DNA of 64,000 bases, from assembly GCA_024195265.1 (NCBI GenBank), contig JAJLRJ010000005.1:21300536-21364535 (forward strand). Direction: 5' to 3'. The translations under genes were made by a program, and so were the position numbers. The notes beneath the pieces were generated by a model. The model ran no database searches, was not told the origin of the DNA, and worked only from the letters and a program-made list of their open reading frames with translations. This document shows positions 20,993-32,435 of this stretch, piece by piece; positions within the stretch are counted from its first letter, which is position 1; each line of letters opens with the position of its first letter. This DNA is from Dendrophyllia cribrosa (lineage: Eukaryota > Cnidaria > Anthozoa > Scleractinia > Dendrophylliidae).

Positions 20993-21524
20993 TATGATAA
21001 GCCAGTAATGAGGGTTCTAAAAGGGAAAAATAGAAATTTAAGCCCAAAATTGGAATAAAAATGAAAATTATCAGTTTCTTTCCTGTTTAATTATTAGTTG
21101 TTTTGTGTAGAGGTAATGGTACTTACAACACAAAACTGGTGAAAATATAATAAGAGAAGTGAACAATATTCTATGTAGGGGTTCCCAAGTTGACTGGAAT
21201 ATTAATAAAATCTAGTGCAAATTCACTTGGTTTTCAATATTTCCACTATAAAAAATAGAGAAAAAAAAAAAGGAGATAAGACAAAAAAAAACAGGAGATA
21301 AGAAAAAACTTGACATCTGTATTTAGGTGATTAGCTTCTGTTATATATTATGATCAGCTCTCCAGATTTCATTATTGCCACTGGTACTAGACTATTTCTA
21401 TTATACACTTGCATAAAATGTTTTATTAGTATATACATGTATTTGTTGGAAAATATAAATAATAACATTATGTTCTATGTTTATCATTTTTTAGCCTGTG
21501 CCATGCATTCGGGTACTGGAGGTG

Positions 21525-21556
21525 GGGGGGTGGGGGGGGGGGGGGGGGGGGGGGGG
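21525..21556 (+). repeat. Poly-G tract
   Basis: Six G, one T, then 25 consecutive G on the plus strand. It could form G-quadruplexes and is likely prone to length error in sequencing. A second G-rich run lies near 21870-21892. Confidence 0.9.
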
Positions 21557-22065
21557 CAAAAAAATCCAGTCTCCCTTTGTTTTGCTGCTCTTTCACTTGC
21601 TGTAGTTTTCGCCCCTCTCCAAATATCTGAGTGCCTGAAACAGCCTAATCATTTTTATAATATAAACTCTGATGAAATACTAGGGCATCTAATAAACTTG
21701 ATATCCCTACCTCATATGTAAAATAGCATGTTATCTAACTGGTTAGAAATACAATAATTTTCCAAGCTGCATTTGCTTGTGAGATAAATCTTTCAACACT
21801 TGTTTTGAACACAATTTGTATCGTGTACAAACTAGAGCCTGGGGCAGTAACACAGGCCGATTATTCAAGGGGAGGGGGGGGGGAGGGGGGGCAATTCAAG
21901 GATTTACAGTATCCCTATAAAGCTCTACAATCATTACCATCAAAAATATATTTATTCATCTGAAATAGAATTTTTTCGGAAAGCAAATGCACCGTCTCTT
22001 GCTAGTGATCTCACAGCACTTCAGATGCTAAAGGGAGAACAGGAGTAAGTTTGAGGGTGGGAATG

Positions 22066-22233
22066 GGCCATTTACGAGATGTCTTATGCCTCTGTTTCAA
22101 AGTAACTCTATGTGCTCAACCTTTCATATGAAAATGAGTTTTCATTCACATGAAGATATAACTCATTTCAATATGAAAGGTTAAGCACAGACTCGCTTTG
22201 GAACAGAGGCACAAGACATTTCGAAAATGGCCT
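22066..22233. repeat. Foldback repeat between convergent genes
   Basis: The arms are about 75 bp: GGCCATTTACGAGATGTCTT at the left pairs with aagacatttcgaaaatggcc at the right, with further pairing through tgcctctgtt and aacctttcatat. It resembles a MITE nested in the ISL2EU element. No clear target duplication was identified. Confidence 0.65.
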
Positions 22234-22283
22234 ATTGATAAGATTTGTCCCAATCTGTTGACCATTAAAATTACAGTATTAAT

Positions 22284-25077
22284 CTAAATACAAGGAAAGG
22301 GTGTGATCGCATCATTCTTTAAACAGTCATAGAGGTGTTGTCGTATCCTGTAGATGTCAAAGTTAAAATTTTCTGGCTTGGAGCAATGGACCAGGCAACT
22401 GGCAAATGCAATGGCGAAAACACCGCAGTCATATCCATTTAGCTGCTGCTGTACTGGGATGCACTCAATGGTAACATTATCAGCCACTAGACTTTCCACT
22501 TGTGCCTGAACTTCGTCTGAGATAATATCATTAGAAAGACTATCATACAAACTGATGGTGCCAGGAACACAGTCTATCGAGCTTACGCACACCCAATGTG
22601 AATGACCTGTATGTAAAATTTGGACAAATTCACTTGTCATGACATCAAAATTCCTACATGGACCTAATGTTGGTCTTTGAAATCCTTCAATAAGCGGGTT
22701 GATCTTTCTTAGACAGACATGTGCAGCTTGAATTATATCACAATTTAACCATCCCGTTGGTGACAGAATAAGGTCATAGTCGCTGTTTGTAAGTTTGGCT
22801 AGTCTGTCTTGTTTATTTAAAGTTCCCGTAGTAATTTTGACTATTTCTGGTTTTTCTGAGTCAGAATCACTGTCCACATCATTGTCAATAACAAGATCAT
22901 TGGCAGGTGAGTTGACAACAGGTGCTGCTGGGGTTGGGTGTATCTGAACAGGTTTTGCAAGCGGATTTGGAACTTGTTTTGATTTGCAATTCTTGCATTT
23001 CCAGCTTGTACTGTTGTTCGGTCTGCGTTTGTAGTTTAGACACTGAAGATGGAAAAACTTTCCATGGGGGCAGTCCATCCCTTTGCACTCTAACAGGCAG
23101 TCGGTTAAAGACGCTTTCTTGTTACAAATACAAATGCTGTCCAGAGCCATTGCTTTCGTATTATCAGCTCCCTTGGTTTTGGCTGGACCTTGCCGCTTTT
23201 TAGGGAAGAGAGTACGGCAAGTGGGGCAGTGCCAGGTTTTAGGTATGTCCTGTATGGAAATGGCAAGACAAGAGCAATGAAACACTTTGATGGGGCAGTC
23301 TTCGTTGGTGCAGGTGACTGTCGGTTCTCCCGACCTCTCTTGTCGGCAGTAACAAACCGAATCTGATGTGAGCAAGTGTGCCAAGGACAGGTGTCTCTTG
23401 CGAGTGTACCACCTACCTAAAATCTCAGGTAAGATACAATACCTCCAAAAGGTCACAAGTTTTGGGAGAATATTTTCCCAGTGTGCATGATCTGGAAAAA
23501 TACGCTCAATAAATATTGCAGTGTTTCCTTTAGCGTCACATGCAAAAACAACAAAGTCGCAGTACTTTTTCTTTGAAGTATGTAGTTGTTGTTGCACTTG
23601 GTAATAGTAGTGATGAGTGCGTTTTAGCATGTACTTCCCATTGTGCAGTTCTAGACATGCAGCCTTTTTGTTTGAATATCCTTCAAAATCACATCCCTCG
23701 ATAGAAACTGGGCACTTCGCCTCACCGCAGCCTTCGCCACAGCCTTCGCCACAGCCTTCGCCACAGCAATCACATTCAACAAGGAAATCAGGAGTTGCAT
23801 GGAGACGGATTCTCCTTGTTGATCAAAACCCCACATCCTTTAACTTTGAAGTTGGAATGTTTCTGCTGCATGAGCTTTTCATAGGCTTGTACAGCATCTT
23901 TCTCATGCTTAATTCCATATTCAGTTGCTTTTGTTGAACAATTGAAAAGCTGGGGATAACAGATCTTCTTAATCAAAGACTGTGATGGCTGGGTGGGGTT
24001 GGTATGAGCTACTGCACCACTTACAGAGGCCCCAATACGCCCTGCTCTGTGTTTAAAGAAACTTTTCCCTTTTGATTGTTCCCTCGTTTCTCGTTCAATC
24101 ACTTCCATTTGTTCTGTTGTGATGTCCAAGTCTGTCTGCTCACATTTTTTCAACAATTCTGGGTATGACAGATCTAAATTATCAGAAGAATATAAATCTG
24201 GCACAGTTGAAATAGATCTGCTTTCCAAAACAAATTGATTGGCATAGGGATGAACCAGACTCAGGCAAACCGGCTTCACTTTACATTTGTCTAACTCTCC
24301 CATCAAGTTGTTTATTTCAGCATCAGTAGGAGATATTCCAGGGACGTGAAGGTTATGTAATGTTGTCCTAGGGTTAGGACTACAATCATTGTTTCTCACA
24401 GGAGTATTTGCATCAATAGCCTCGTCCAGATCCTGCTTAAGCTTGCGTGCAGATTTAAAGTTTATTTCGCTGACAGGGGCATAAGGTACATGGCTTACAT
24501 ATGAGGGCATCAGCCACTCGCATTTAACTTGAGTGCAAGTGAGTTTACCATGCACTTTTGTCCAGCATTCAACATAATACAATGTGCTTGCAACATGAGA
24601 GCAGGTTTCTCCAAGCCCTGCTTTGCATCCCATGCAATGGGCTGACAAAATCGTGCCGTTGTCTGCGGTGATAATCCAGACAGGTAGAGGAGGATCGTTC
24701 ATCCTTTGGCTGTGTCGAACCTTGCCGATTACAACATATTTATCAGAAACTTTGATCCCTTGTACGAAGGTCACAAATCCAGATACTAGCTGGTTGTAAG
24801 CCTCAAGGCTTTTAAAGTTTTTAAACTGATCATTCGTGTAATAACTTGTGTCTAAAACCAAGTAGCTTAGAAGATCCAAGGCCTCAATCGGTGGTAAACA
24901 ATCCGAGTTCAGTTTCCCGTCAACTAGCGTTGCTGGGTCTAAACCCACAACAGATATTTTCTGCAAATAGCGCCGTTTTACGATGACATCTAATGTTTTA
25001 TAGTACTCAGATAGAGGTAGAATATGTTTCTCTAAGTCCTCAAGGCTTTTGTCCGGAGCAGGGGCTGTAGAACTCAT
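22284..25077 (-). pseudogene. SWIM-YqaJ-PHD-PHD-Ulp1 protein of ISL2EU element
   Basis: The minus strand encodes a multidomain protein in two frames. The first (ATG at 25077) has a SWIM zinc finger (CMGCKAGLGETCSH) and then the YqaJ nuclease N-terminus. After a frameshift near 23800-23812 the second frame carries the YqaJ core (ATPDFLV and GEAKCP, giving the D...ExK metal-binding set; QVQQQL), two PHD fingers (CYCRQE to WHCPTC; CICNKK to WKCKNC) and a C48/Ulp1-like cysteine protease with HSHW, LYDS and GYDCGVFA supplying the His, Asp and Cys. YqaJ is a lambda-exonuclease-type nuclease presumably used in transposition. PHD and Ulp1 suggest chromatin or SUMO contact, which is inference. A 12-bp repeat encodes CGEG copies at the frameshifted region. 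An intron is possible but no splice sites fit. Confidence 0.8.
23731..23766 (-). repeat. 12-bp coding tandem repeat
   Basis: Three copies of ccttcgccacag, encoding Cys-Gly-Glu-Gly repeats on the minus strand between the YqaJ aspartate and ExK motifs. Expansion here is tolerated in frame. Confidence 0.85.
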
Positions 25078-25214
25078 TTGAATTGGAAATTTGTTTCTCG
25101 CCACGAGGGATCACACAAGAGATTTACTGCGTCGATGCTCACGACCTGTACACCAACATGGCGGATGTCCAAATATGGCACAAGCCGTGACGTCACGTGT
25201 AACCGAAGAATTCT

Positions 25215-25766
25215 CCCCAACCCAAAGTTTGGCAAACGAGGTGATCCAGTTGTAAAAAGAAACTTAATCAGGGTTTCTTGCGGCACATTCTTCACAAACT
25301 CTATTACATGTAAATACCACCTTAAAGTGAAAATATTTTTTCTCGATTTAACTTCTGCACTCTTTGAAAAAAGAAAACGCCTTTAAACTCAAGGACTTTG
25401 AATAAGTGTTGCATTGTAGAAGTGCAACGTCTATTCAAGGACGGTGCTTATTCCTTGAAGCGCATATTCGAGTAAATACAGTAGATGCATAACATCCAGC
25501 AGTCATCAAAAAATCCCTAAATAGTGCTTATTCCCAACAAACAATCTAACTCGTTTGAAAAAAAAATTGAGGTAACTTTTTAATCATATGAGACATAGTT
25601 TAACCTTTTCGGCTACCCACGATATGGATAAAGAAGTCTACTATTACAAATATACATTTTAAAAGTAATAGCTTTTCGGACAGCACAAATTTCAACAACA
25701 GTTCCATGCTGGACGTTTTGTATTAGAATGTGCAGTCTTAAACTATTCAAAAATGCACGACCTTAC
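25215..25766. other. Gene-free stretch
   Basis: No supported feature. Confidence 0.4.
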
Positions 25767-26225
25767 CTTCAAAATGTGACATGATTGTTCTTAAATCATT
25801 ACAGGATTCACAGACACGGTGTCTTTGGTCCAAACAGTACATGTTGTCGCTCTCGCTGAAATCAGTCTTTTTGCAATCCATGATTTTAGAGTCTTCCAGT
25901 TTGTTTTCGTCGTCCGGTTCAACAAGGCAAGTTCTTGATCTTGTTGCCTGGTGTTTGTAAGCACCATTTTTTCTGCGTAAAGATCTTCAATGGCAAGTTA
26001 ATGAAGGTCATTCAGGAAGGCCTTCCTTGAACAGACTCGTAAAGGCTGCTTTCTACAACGGAACTTTTCTTCTGCATCAAGAAAAATAACTTCAGCAAGC
26101 TCCTGCGCAGAATAACCCTTAATGTACCCTTTCTCGTATATTGGGATGTCTGAGTTCCTTTCCCAATGACCTGCTGGAGCTGCAGGCTTCTCATTGCAAC
26201 AAAAAAAACAAAGCAAAAAAATCAC
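25767..26225 (-). pseudogene. Candidate minus-strand exon remnants
   Basis: 26225-25998 is open for 75 codons with a charged sequence (YSAQELAEVIFLDAEEKFRC) ending in TAA. From about 25955 a second frame encodes a Cys-rich segment, NMYCLDQRHRVCESCNDL, and runs into TTTGAAG|GTAAGG, a good splice donor at 25766-25761. The motif C..x(6)..C..C suggests a small zinc-binding unit. The family is not recognised. It could be two exons of a decayed gene or transposon. Confidence 0.25.
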
Positions 26226-26979
26226 AGTCAGGACACAATAACATACTTTAAGAATCTAAAACTTAAAAACTGTGACAGCCTAGTAATTGTGCGGGAAATA
26301 AGTGAACGCTACTTACTGTTTTTTGACATACGTCAAATCTGAAATGTCACACACACCGTCGTCAAGGGGGCTAGAGGCGCGATTAACAGTTGTTGAACTT
26401 TAAAGATAACAGGAAAAAGAAAAAAACAGGTATGATTCTTAGTCCCAGAGCGGCATGGGGATGCCCATTCAGGCCCCAGTTTCTTGAAGTAAAGAAGCAT
26501 GGCCAGTTGAATAATTGGATGCTGCAGTAAGTTGAATTTCAGCGGTTAGATAACAACCATGTGTCAGAAAGTGTTCTTTTGGAAGGATTACTTTTGGCGC
26601 CAGGCTGCAAATGCAAGCGAACCTTCTTCAGCTCCAAGACCTTCCAGAGTCGAAATATGGTGATTGCATGAGACAGATTTCTGGACATCTGCTGGGGTGC
26701 CAAACCCTAGATTTCAAAAAGGCTCTATCAGTTGTGATGATGATGATAACTTAATTTCTGTGTCAAGATAAAAAAGAATAGCTGAAAGAAAATTCCTTCT
26801 ACTAATAGGGGACACAAAAAAAAGTGAAGAAAAAATAAATATAAGATATTTACATTATAAAAAGCTATAAAATTGATAAAATATAAACATATTTAGAGCC
26901 CGTAAGCGAAGGCTGGTGCCTTGTGAACCTGAAATATATTCGTCTAGCAAATCTTTCTTTGAAAATGCGCTCACAGGCA
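26226..26979. other. Gene-free stretch
   Basis: The segment 26735-26950 (gatgatgatgat then A-rich sequence) looks like the 3' end of a minus-strand LINE, but no coding part confirms it. Confidence 0.35.
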
Positions 26980-28110
26980 TCAGAATTCTGGTAAAGGAGA
27001 TACAATCAGAATAAGGTCTGCTTCAGTGACCCCTGTATCAAGCCCATCTTTTTCGCATCTCTGACGAAGATCCTTCAGGTGTTGAATGGTCGCATCACGG
27101 GTCTCACCACCTTTTTCTCCCCAAAACACCAGATCGCGAGTCTCATACTTCAAATTCTTTAGGAACAATTGCTGTATGAGGTCATAGTCCAAATAGGCAA
27201 TAGTAGAGAGAAACCATAGTAAGGAGCTCGATATCATTCATCTTCTGTACCGTGGCCGAGAAAATAAACACAACTTTGGACTGCTGCCAATGAAAACCCT
27301 GCAGAGTCTGTTGAATAACCCATGAGTGGAATTGGAGAGACCGTGGCTTTCCAGAGTGGTCGTAGAAGCAACTGTGTCGCAAGTTATCCCAGTACTTCAG
27401 CAGATGAACAGCTGTGTAGCCTTTGCCTGGTTCGGGCCACATGCAGTAAGTCATTGTGGGTTCATTGGTTGAAGCCAGAGACACTAAGTTGTGAACCAAC
27501 ACCAATTTGCGGAGTTGATTCCTTGCTATTAAACCATCTATAACTCTTTTCAGAGCCCCCAAGTCATCGACATCACCATGAACTTTGTTTCTTCTCTGGA
27601 TCGGTAGCACTTCTTCATGCCAACTGTTAACGTCAGGATTCCAAGATTTCCAGGCATCTAGCACCATTGCTTGCTTCACTGACAGGAAGGTTCTTGAACA
27701 GCGATGCTGTATGTGGGAGTGCACTCTCTTTAATTCCTGGATGTAATTACATCCTTGTAGCATGTTGGCTGTGGTAGTATCTCTAGCCAGACCAAAAATA
27801 GAGTTTTTTGCAAATCCCAGCTGGTTTTTGAAAAGGCTACTTATGCCCTTGATGACATCTAGCCTTAAGCATTTATGAGACCAGGTTCTTAATAACAAGG
27901 CCTTGAATAAGTCTATGATCAGCTTTAGATCATCTCCATTTTTACAACTTTCTTGAAGCTAGTTTTCCCACTCTAGTGGTGAGTTTTTCTTGGAGCAATG
28001 CCGACACCTGCTTTTCAGCATATTTTCGCTGAGTAACTTCTTTAGTTATGGCCTGTGATAATTCTTCCTTCCAGGCATATCGTTTGTTAAAACCAACATG
28101 TCCAATTCAA
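26980..28110 (-). pseudogene. Unidentified repeat-family protein (CFYDHSGKPR), copy 1
   Basis: The minus strand encodes, over several frames, a lysine-rich helical segment (WKEELSQAITKEVTQRKYAE), a long segment with WNPDVNSWHEEVLPIQRR, then EPGKGYTAVHLLKYWDN, RHSCFYDHSGKPR and, in another frame, a C-terminal part with ETRDLVFWGEKGGETRDA. The same order and sequence recur at 62700-63080 and 63902-63930, so this is a dispersed repeat family. I do not recognise the family and name no function. The frames are broken at about 27960, 27330 and 27240. The end at 26990 is inferred from the last open frame. Confidence 0.5.
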
Positions 28111-29002
28111 TTACCAAGACTATGGCAACTTCCACTTTCACGATGTCTGAGGATGTCATTCAGTTCGCATCTGCTTTGCAGTTTGCCCAAGTAAATGGGT
28201 TTTCTCCATGTCAGGGCATCCTCTAAACAAGGTGGATCAAGGCTCTTAATTCCCCCAATAATACAAATTTATTTTCTATGGATGGTAATATCTTGTACAA
28301 GGGGAACATAATATGTTCAGCATATTATGCTGATCGGGATGAGGAGTGTGATTTCTTTATGATATCACTCGCATCTATGGGGTGACGTTTTTTCCATGTC
28401 TTGTAGTCGCAGCAGCTTTCATAACCAAGAAGATGTAGCCAAAGGCTCCTTGCGAGCCAAGTCATGAATATGAAACAACAATCGGACCTTTCCTACCCTA
28501 CACAAGGTGGGTCCTCTTAGATTGTACATGTTGCAGATCCAGATTGCAGATCCACGTACCAATATCTTTTACCAAAGAAGGACCTCTAAAACCTTAATGT
28601 GTAGTGGAGGGAGTCCTGGGTTATTCTCCAGGGCATATAGCAAACACGTGGCAAGTAAAATCCACTGTGATTTTTATCAACAATGCTTTAAAGATGAATT
28701 ACAGTCCATACTGTGCAATCTCAGCTCGGCAATGTTTGTCAGCCTCACACGAAGGAATGTGTTTACTAGCAAAAATGAAAATTACAGGACAAACTTACCT
28801 TTTCCTTCATTATTAATGTCAGATATCCTTGCCAAACAATAATAACAAGTGAAAGAACCCAACGTTTTCCCAAACCGACGTTTCATCTCGACGAAGATTC
28901 GTAAACACAACGACCGTAATGGCGGACTTGGTTTACTCTCATTTACTCCATGTATGCTATTACCGAAGTGTAACATCAATTTAATATAAATTTAATAATA
29001 AG
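28111..29002. other. No recognised gene
   Basis: Part of 28111-28480 may be the upstream region of the minus-strand repeat-family protein. Open frames at 28507-28842 match nothing I know. Confidence 0.35.
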
Positions 29003-30133
29003 TTTACGATGAACTTCTTTATTCGTTTATTTGGAAAGGTGAAGACAAAGTAAAGCGTGCAGCCTTGATAAATTCTATTGACGATGGAGGTTTGACAATG
29101 CCAGATGTTGCATCTATGATTTCAACTCAGAGAATATTGTGTATTAAGAAATATTTGGACTCCTATCCAGCAGGTTGGAAATTATTTCTTGTTTTTTATT
29201 TGAAGAACGTTGGGGACAAGTTCTTGTTTCACTGTAACTTTGATGATAAGAAATTATCAGTTGCTATTCCTGAGTTCTATCAAGAATGTATCGCAACGTG
29301 GTCTTTATTAACTGAAAGTAACTTACGTTCAACAGAGGATATAGTGAATCAGATCCTTTGGAACAATAGGTATATTTGCATTGGTAACAAATCAGTATAT
29401 AGTCGAAAGATGAGTAGTATCGGTCTAAGCAAGGTTGGCGACCTTTACGATGAGGCAAGGATGCTGGTGTTCAGTATGGAGCCTCTGAGATCTCTTCTAT
29501 CTCCTAGCAACATATATTTATTGATCAGCATGCTAGACGCCATTCCCATTGGTATGGCGGAACATGTTGAATAATAGTAAATGATCTATAGCTCGCCTTA
29601 CCATCCCTTTTGAACTAAACTTTTTTTTATATATCATATGAAAATGACACAATTCCCCTTGAAAAACTTAAGTCGAAGTCACTCTATAACAAGTTTGTCT
29701 CAAAAGTATGCACTCAACCTACTGCTAGGAAAAAATTTGAAGAAAGTTAATACTGATGAGTATCAATTAGATTGGAAAAAATCTATCTAATACCTTTTAG
29801 AGCTACACTAAGCACAAAATTGCGGGAGTTTCAGTATAAAATACTAAATAGAATTTTATATACAAATGACATGCTTTTTTAAGTTTAAAAAAATTGAATC
29901 CCCTCTATGTTGTTTTTGTGAAAATGATGTCGAAACTATAGAACATTATCTTTTCCTGTGTCCGAGAGTCCAATCTTTTTGGAACGAGGTATGCTGCACT
30001 TTTGGAGGAAAACTAAAGTGGAGCAGACCTCTTCAGATCAAAGATATATTTTTCGGAAGGCAAGACTTGCAAGTCTACAATACCTTGACAAATTATATAA
30101 TCCTTGAAAGCAAGTTTTTTCTTTATCGCTGTA
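29003..30133 (+). pseudogene. L1/Tx1-like LINE ORF2 C-terminus
   Basis: The region encodes LLYSFIWKGEDKVKRA, then DDGGLTMPDV and KKYLDSYPAGWK, and ends with the zinc-like motif SPLCCFCENDVETIEHYLF followed by CPRVQSFWNEV. This arrangement, W.G..K and then C..C.....E...H.F..C....FW, is the conserved C-terminal region of L1/Tx1-clade ORF2 proteins downstream of the reverse transcriptase. Several frame breaks lie between 29575 and 29866. The reverse transcriptase and endonuclease domains are absent (5' truncation). Confidence 0.7.
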
Positions 30134-31235
30134 CAGGGTGGATCAAAAGTTCGTGCACTTTTTTAATGGGGCCAAAAAACAAGTTTTACAAAACAGTAGC
30201 TTGACAAGTATTACATATGATTAAAATAGTTCATTGTAGTCTGTGAATGTGTAAAATCAATAGCCAGAATTGCCGCCCTTGTTCTTTATTACGCTTTTTA
30301 TGCGCTTGGGCATAGAGTGAGAGAGTGCCTGGCATGTATCTAGGGATACATTTTGCCAAGCAGAACGGAGGCGCCTCTTCGGTGCTTTCATTGTCTTTGG
30401 CGGTGGATCTCTGTAAGTGGACTTGTCCAAGATACTCCAAACATTTTCTATTGGGTTCAGGTCAGGTGAATTGGCTGGCCATTCGTCCTTTTCTACAAAA
30501 TTCGGCATGTTCTGTCGACACCATATCTGAGTGGCCTTGGCTGTGTGTGCAGGAGCACCGTCTTGTATGAATGTCATGTTTCTATTCGCACTGAAAAGCT
30601 TCATTTTAGTAGGATCTTTGATATTCGATCATCGTGACAGTATAGGTCTGACTTCTTTATCCAATATCTTATTCACATAATAGTCAGAATTTAGCGTTTG
30701 GCCTTGGGGAATGAAGTGAAGGTTGGTTAAACCACTGCCGGTCATTGTTCCCCAAACCATCAACTTGGCACTTTTTTTTTTAACTTGATAGGCTGGGGGA
30801 CTTGGCTTTCCTGTGAGTCCCAAACTATGTCATTTTTAGGGTTTGGCAACTGAAATAGGTACTTGGGACACTCGTCTGAGAAAAGAAAATCTTTCCATAC
30901 TTTGGCCGTCAGTTTCTTATACTTCTTTGTTTTTAACTCAACAGTGGCTTTTTTTGGCGCTTCATTGACTTCCAACCTTTCTTGCTCATAAAACGTCAAA
31001 CCGTATCCTTCAAACCTGGCAGGCCTTTCCTCTTTAGCTCTGTAGAATTCTTCCTGGTTGAATTCCCTTGCTTGTATTTTGCTTTGATGATGGCATTTTT
31101 GGCGACTTTGGTCAGAACTGTTGGTCTCCCAGACCTGGCCTTGTCAACAAAGTCCTCCCGTAAGCACCACTTCTTTGCCCAGCGCTCCGACATCACAATG
31201 AAAAGCGGGAACCTTTACTCCCACTTATTTCTCCT
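30134..31235 (-). pseudogene. Tc1/mariner transposase remnant (DD37E-like)
   Basis: Minus-strand fragments in three frames make up most of a transposase: a helix-turn-helix part (ARSGRPTVLTKVAKNA), the first catalytic motif FSDECP, LMVWGTMTGSG, the second motif FIQDGAPAHTA and the third SPDLNPIENVW. From the aspartate of QDG to the glutamate of PIEN there are 37 residues, a DD37E spacing rather than DD34D or DD34E. The 3' end has TA-CAGGGTGGATCAAAAGTTCG at 30132. No matching inverted end is seen near 31235, so the 5' end is truncated or too decayed. Inserted in the LINE tail. Confidence 0.75.
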
Positions 31236-31757
31236 TGATTAGTTTTTGTTTCGTTTTATAAAAATAAAATCTTCATGTATAGAATATTTCAATTATTTAT
31301 ATAAATTACTTTTTGTAGCAACAAGTCATACTGTTGTAACAGACTTAGGTTTTCTAATTGGCCTTTGTAAACTTTGTTATTTTGTAACCCGTCCCTTTGT
31401 AATTTTGTTAATTCTATCTTTATTGTAAATTGTATGTAAATTTGATTCTTTGTAATTTCCCTTCTTGTCTTTAATATTATCTTTTCTGTACTTTTTTTGT
31501 TGTTTTGTTTTTCTGTCCCTTTTATGTAAACCGTTCTGAAAAAAAATTAACAAAATACAAAAAAAAAGAGAGTGACTTTTCTCCAGTTAACTGAGATAAG
31601 TCGTATTCACGACTTAAAAAGGGTTATGCTACCCTTAGTCAGGGTCTTCAAAGTTGCTCTCCTGATACCTTCAACCTGGTCAAAATGTTGAAGAACCTCT
31701 GGATCCCACAAATAATAACAACGAACTCTTTAGGAGGTTGATCATTTTTATTGCCAG

Positions 31758-32015
31758 TGAAGCGAACTCCTCGATTGACTTGGTTTAATTACAACGATGA
31801 AACAGATCTACAGGATAAATCACAATATACATACGCTAAATGACAAGAACAATAAAGCTAAACGAAACAAACGGTAATGGACTTACGATAATAAGTTCAA
31901 TTTGCAAGTTATTTGTCCATATGAAAGCGTTCGAGTGCACGAGACAACATGGCCGACTAAAACTGGTCAGCGGTCCTAACAAGTTCTCACAATGTGGCCA
32001 GCGGTAGTCCCTTCA
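31758..32015 (-). repeat. Outer gypsy 3' LTR
   Basis: 258 bp, TG...CA ends in inverted form (TGAAG/CTTCA), nearly identical to 45173-45430. Confidence 0.9.
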
Positions 32016-32025
32016 TCCCCCCCAG
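32016..32025 (-). promoter_or_regulatory. Polypurine tract, outer gypsy
   Basis: CTGGGGGGGA on the minus strand, directly before the 3' LTR; the plus-strand primer for reverse transcription. Confidence 0.75.
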
Positions 32026-32070
32026 TCCGAGAACCGAGAGCGGTACGACTTAAAGCGTAGGTTGTAGGAC

Positions 32071-32435
32071 TCAAGGGACCCATTGTCCTGTTTCTGGTTC
32101 GTACCGTTTGGGCGGTCGTGTTACGCGGCGAGGACGTGTAACTGGGTCGGGCGGCGGTTGAAGTGGCGTGATGGGCGTGGAGGTGTCCTCATCAGCACTT
32201 ACAGGTAACTGGAGGTCCCTGGGCTGAGTGTCGGGAGCGGGGCTGTCATCCTGTGCCGGTCTCGCTGGGGGTGACATCGGTGCTGGGTCGAGGACCGCGT
32301 TTGGGGCATTAGGCTTAGCTTTGGTGGTTTGCGTGGAGTCGGCAGTAGGTTGTGGTGGCACAGGGATCTGTGGGCGTGGGCACCGGTCAGCACTGCTGGT
32401 GGGCTGGTGGGCAGGTGGCTGTTGTGGGCGGATAG
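32071..32435 (-). pseudogene. Outer gypsy integrase C-terminal tail (detached)
   Basis: A proline-rich open segment (PTSSADRCPRPQIPVPPQPT to RPPKRYEPETGQWVP, then stop at 32071) continues the integrase protein that breaks off at 40656. The inner element separates the two parts. The RPPxRY-like end followed by a short tail is typical of gypsy Pol C-termini. Confidence 0.7.

Larger units (their letters stand above)
19186..25211. mobile_element. ISL2EU-type DNA transposon, two convergent genes
   Basis: The ends are inverted: ATTCTTCGGTT at 19186-19196 and its complement at 25201-25211. Further matches inside include CCGCCATGTTGGTGTACAGG near 19240 and, inverted, near 25150. TCT flanks both ends (19183-19185, 25212-25214), a candidate 3-bp target duplication. 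Inside are a THAP-DDE transposase (plus strand) and a SWIM-YqaJ-PHD-Ulp1 protein (minus strand). A THAP transposase paired with a YqaJ-nuclease gene is the hallmark of ISL2EU elements of the IS5/Harbinger assemblage. A foldback repeat lies between the two 3' ends. Confidence 0.75.
29003..31568 (+). mobile_element. 5'-truncated L1/Tx1-like LINE, split by Tc1/mariner
   Basis: The C-terminal coding part (29003-30133) and the A-rich 3' end (to about 31568, ending in aaaaaaaaag) belong to one plus-strand non-LTR element. A Tc1/mariner remnant occupies 30134 to about 31235. A related copy lies at 51220-52330. Confidence 0.6.

Noticed and set aside
21350..21721. Frame of 123 codons with a glycine run
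   Set aside because: The glycines come from the poly-G tract; the rest has no motif.
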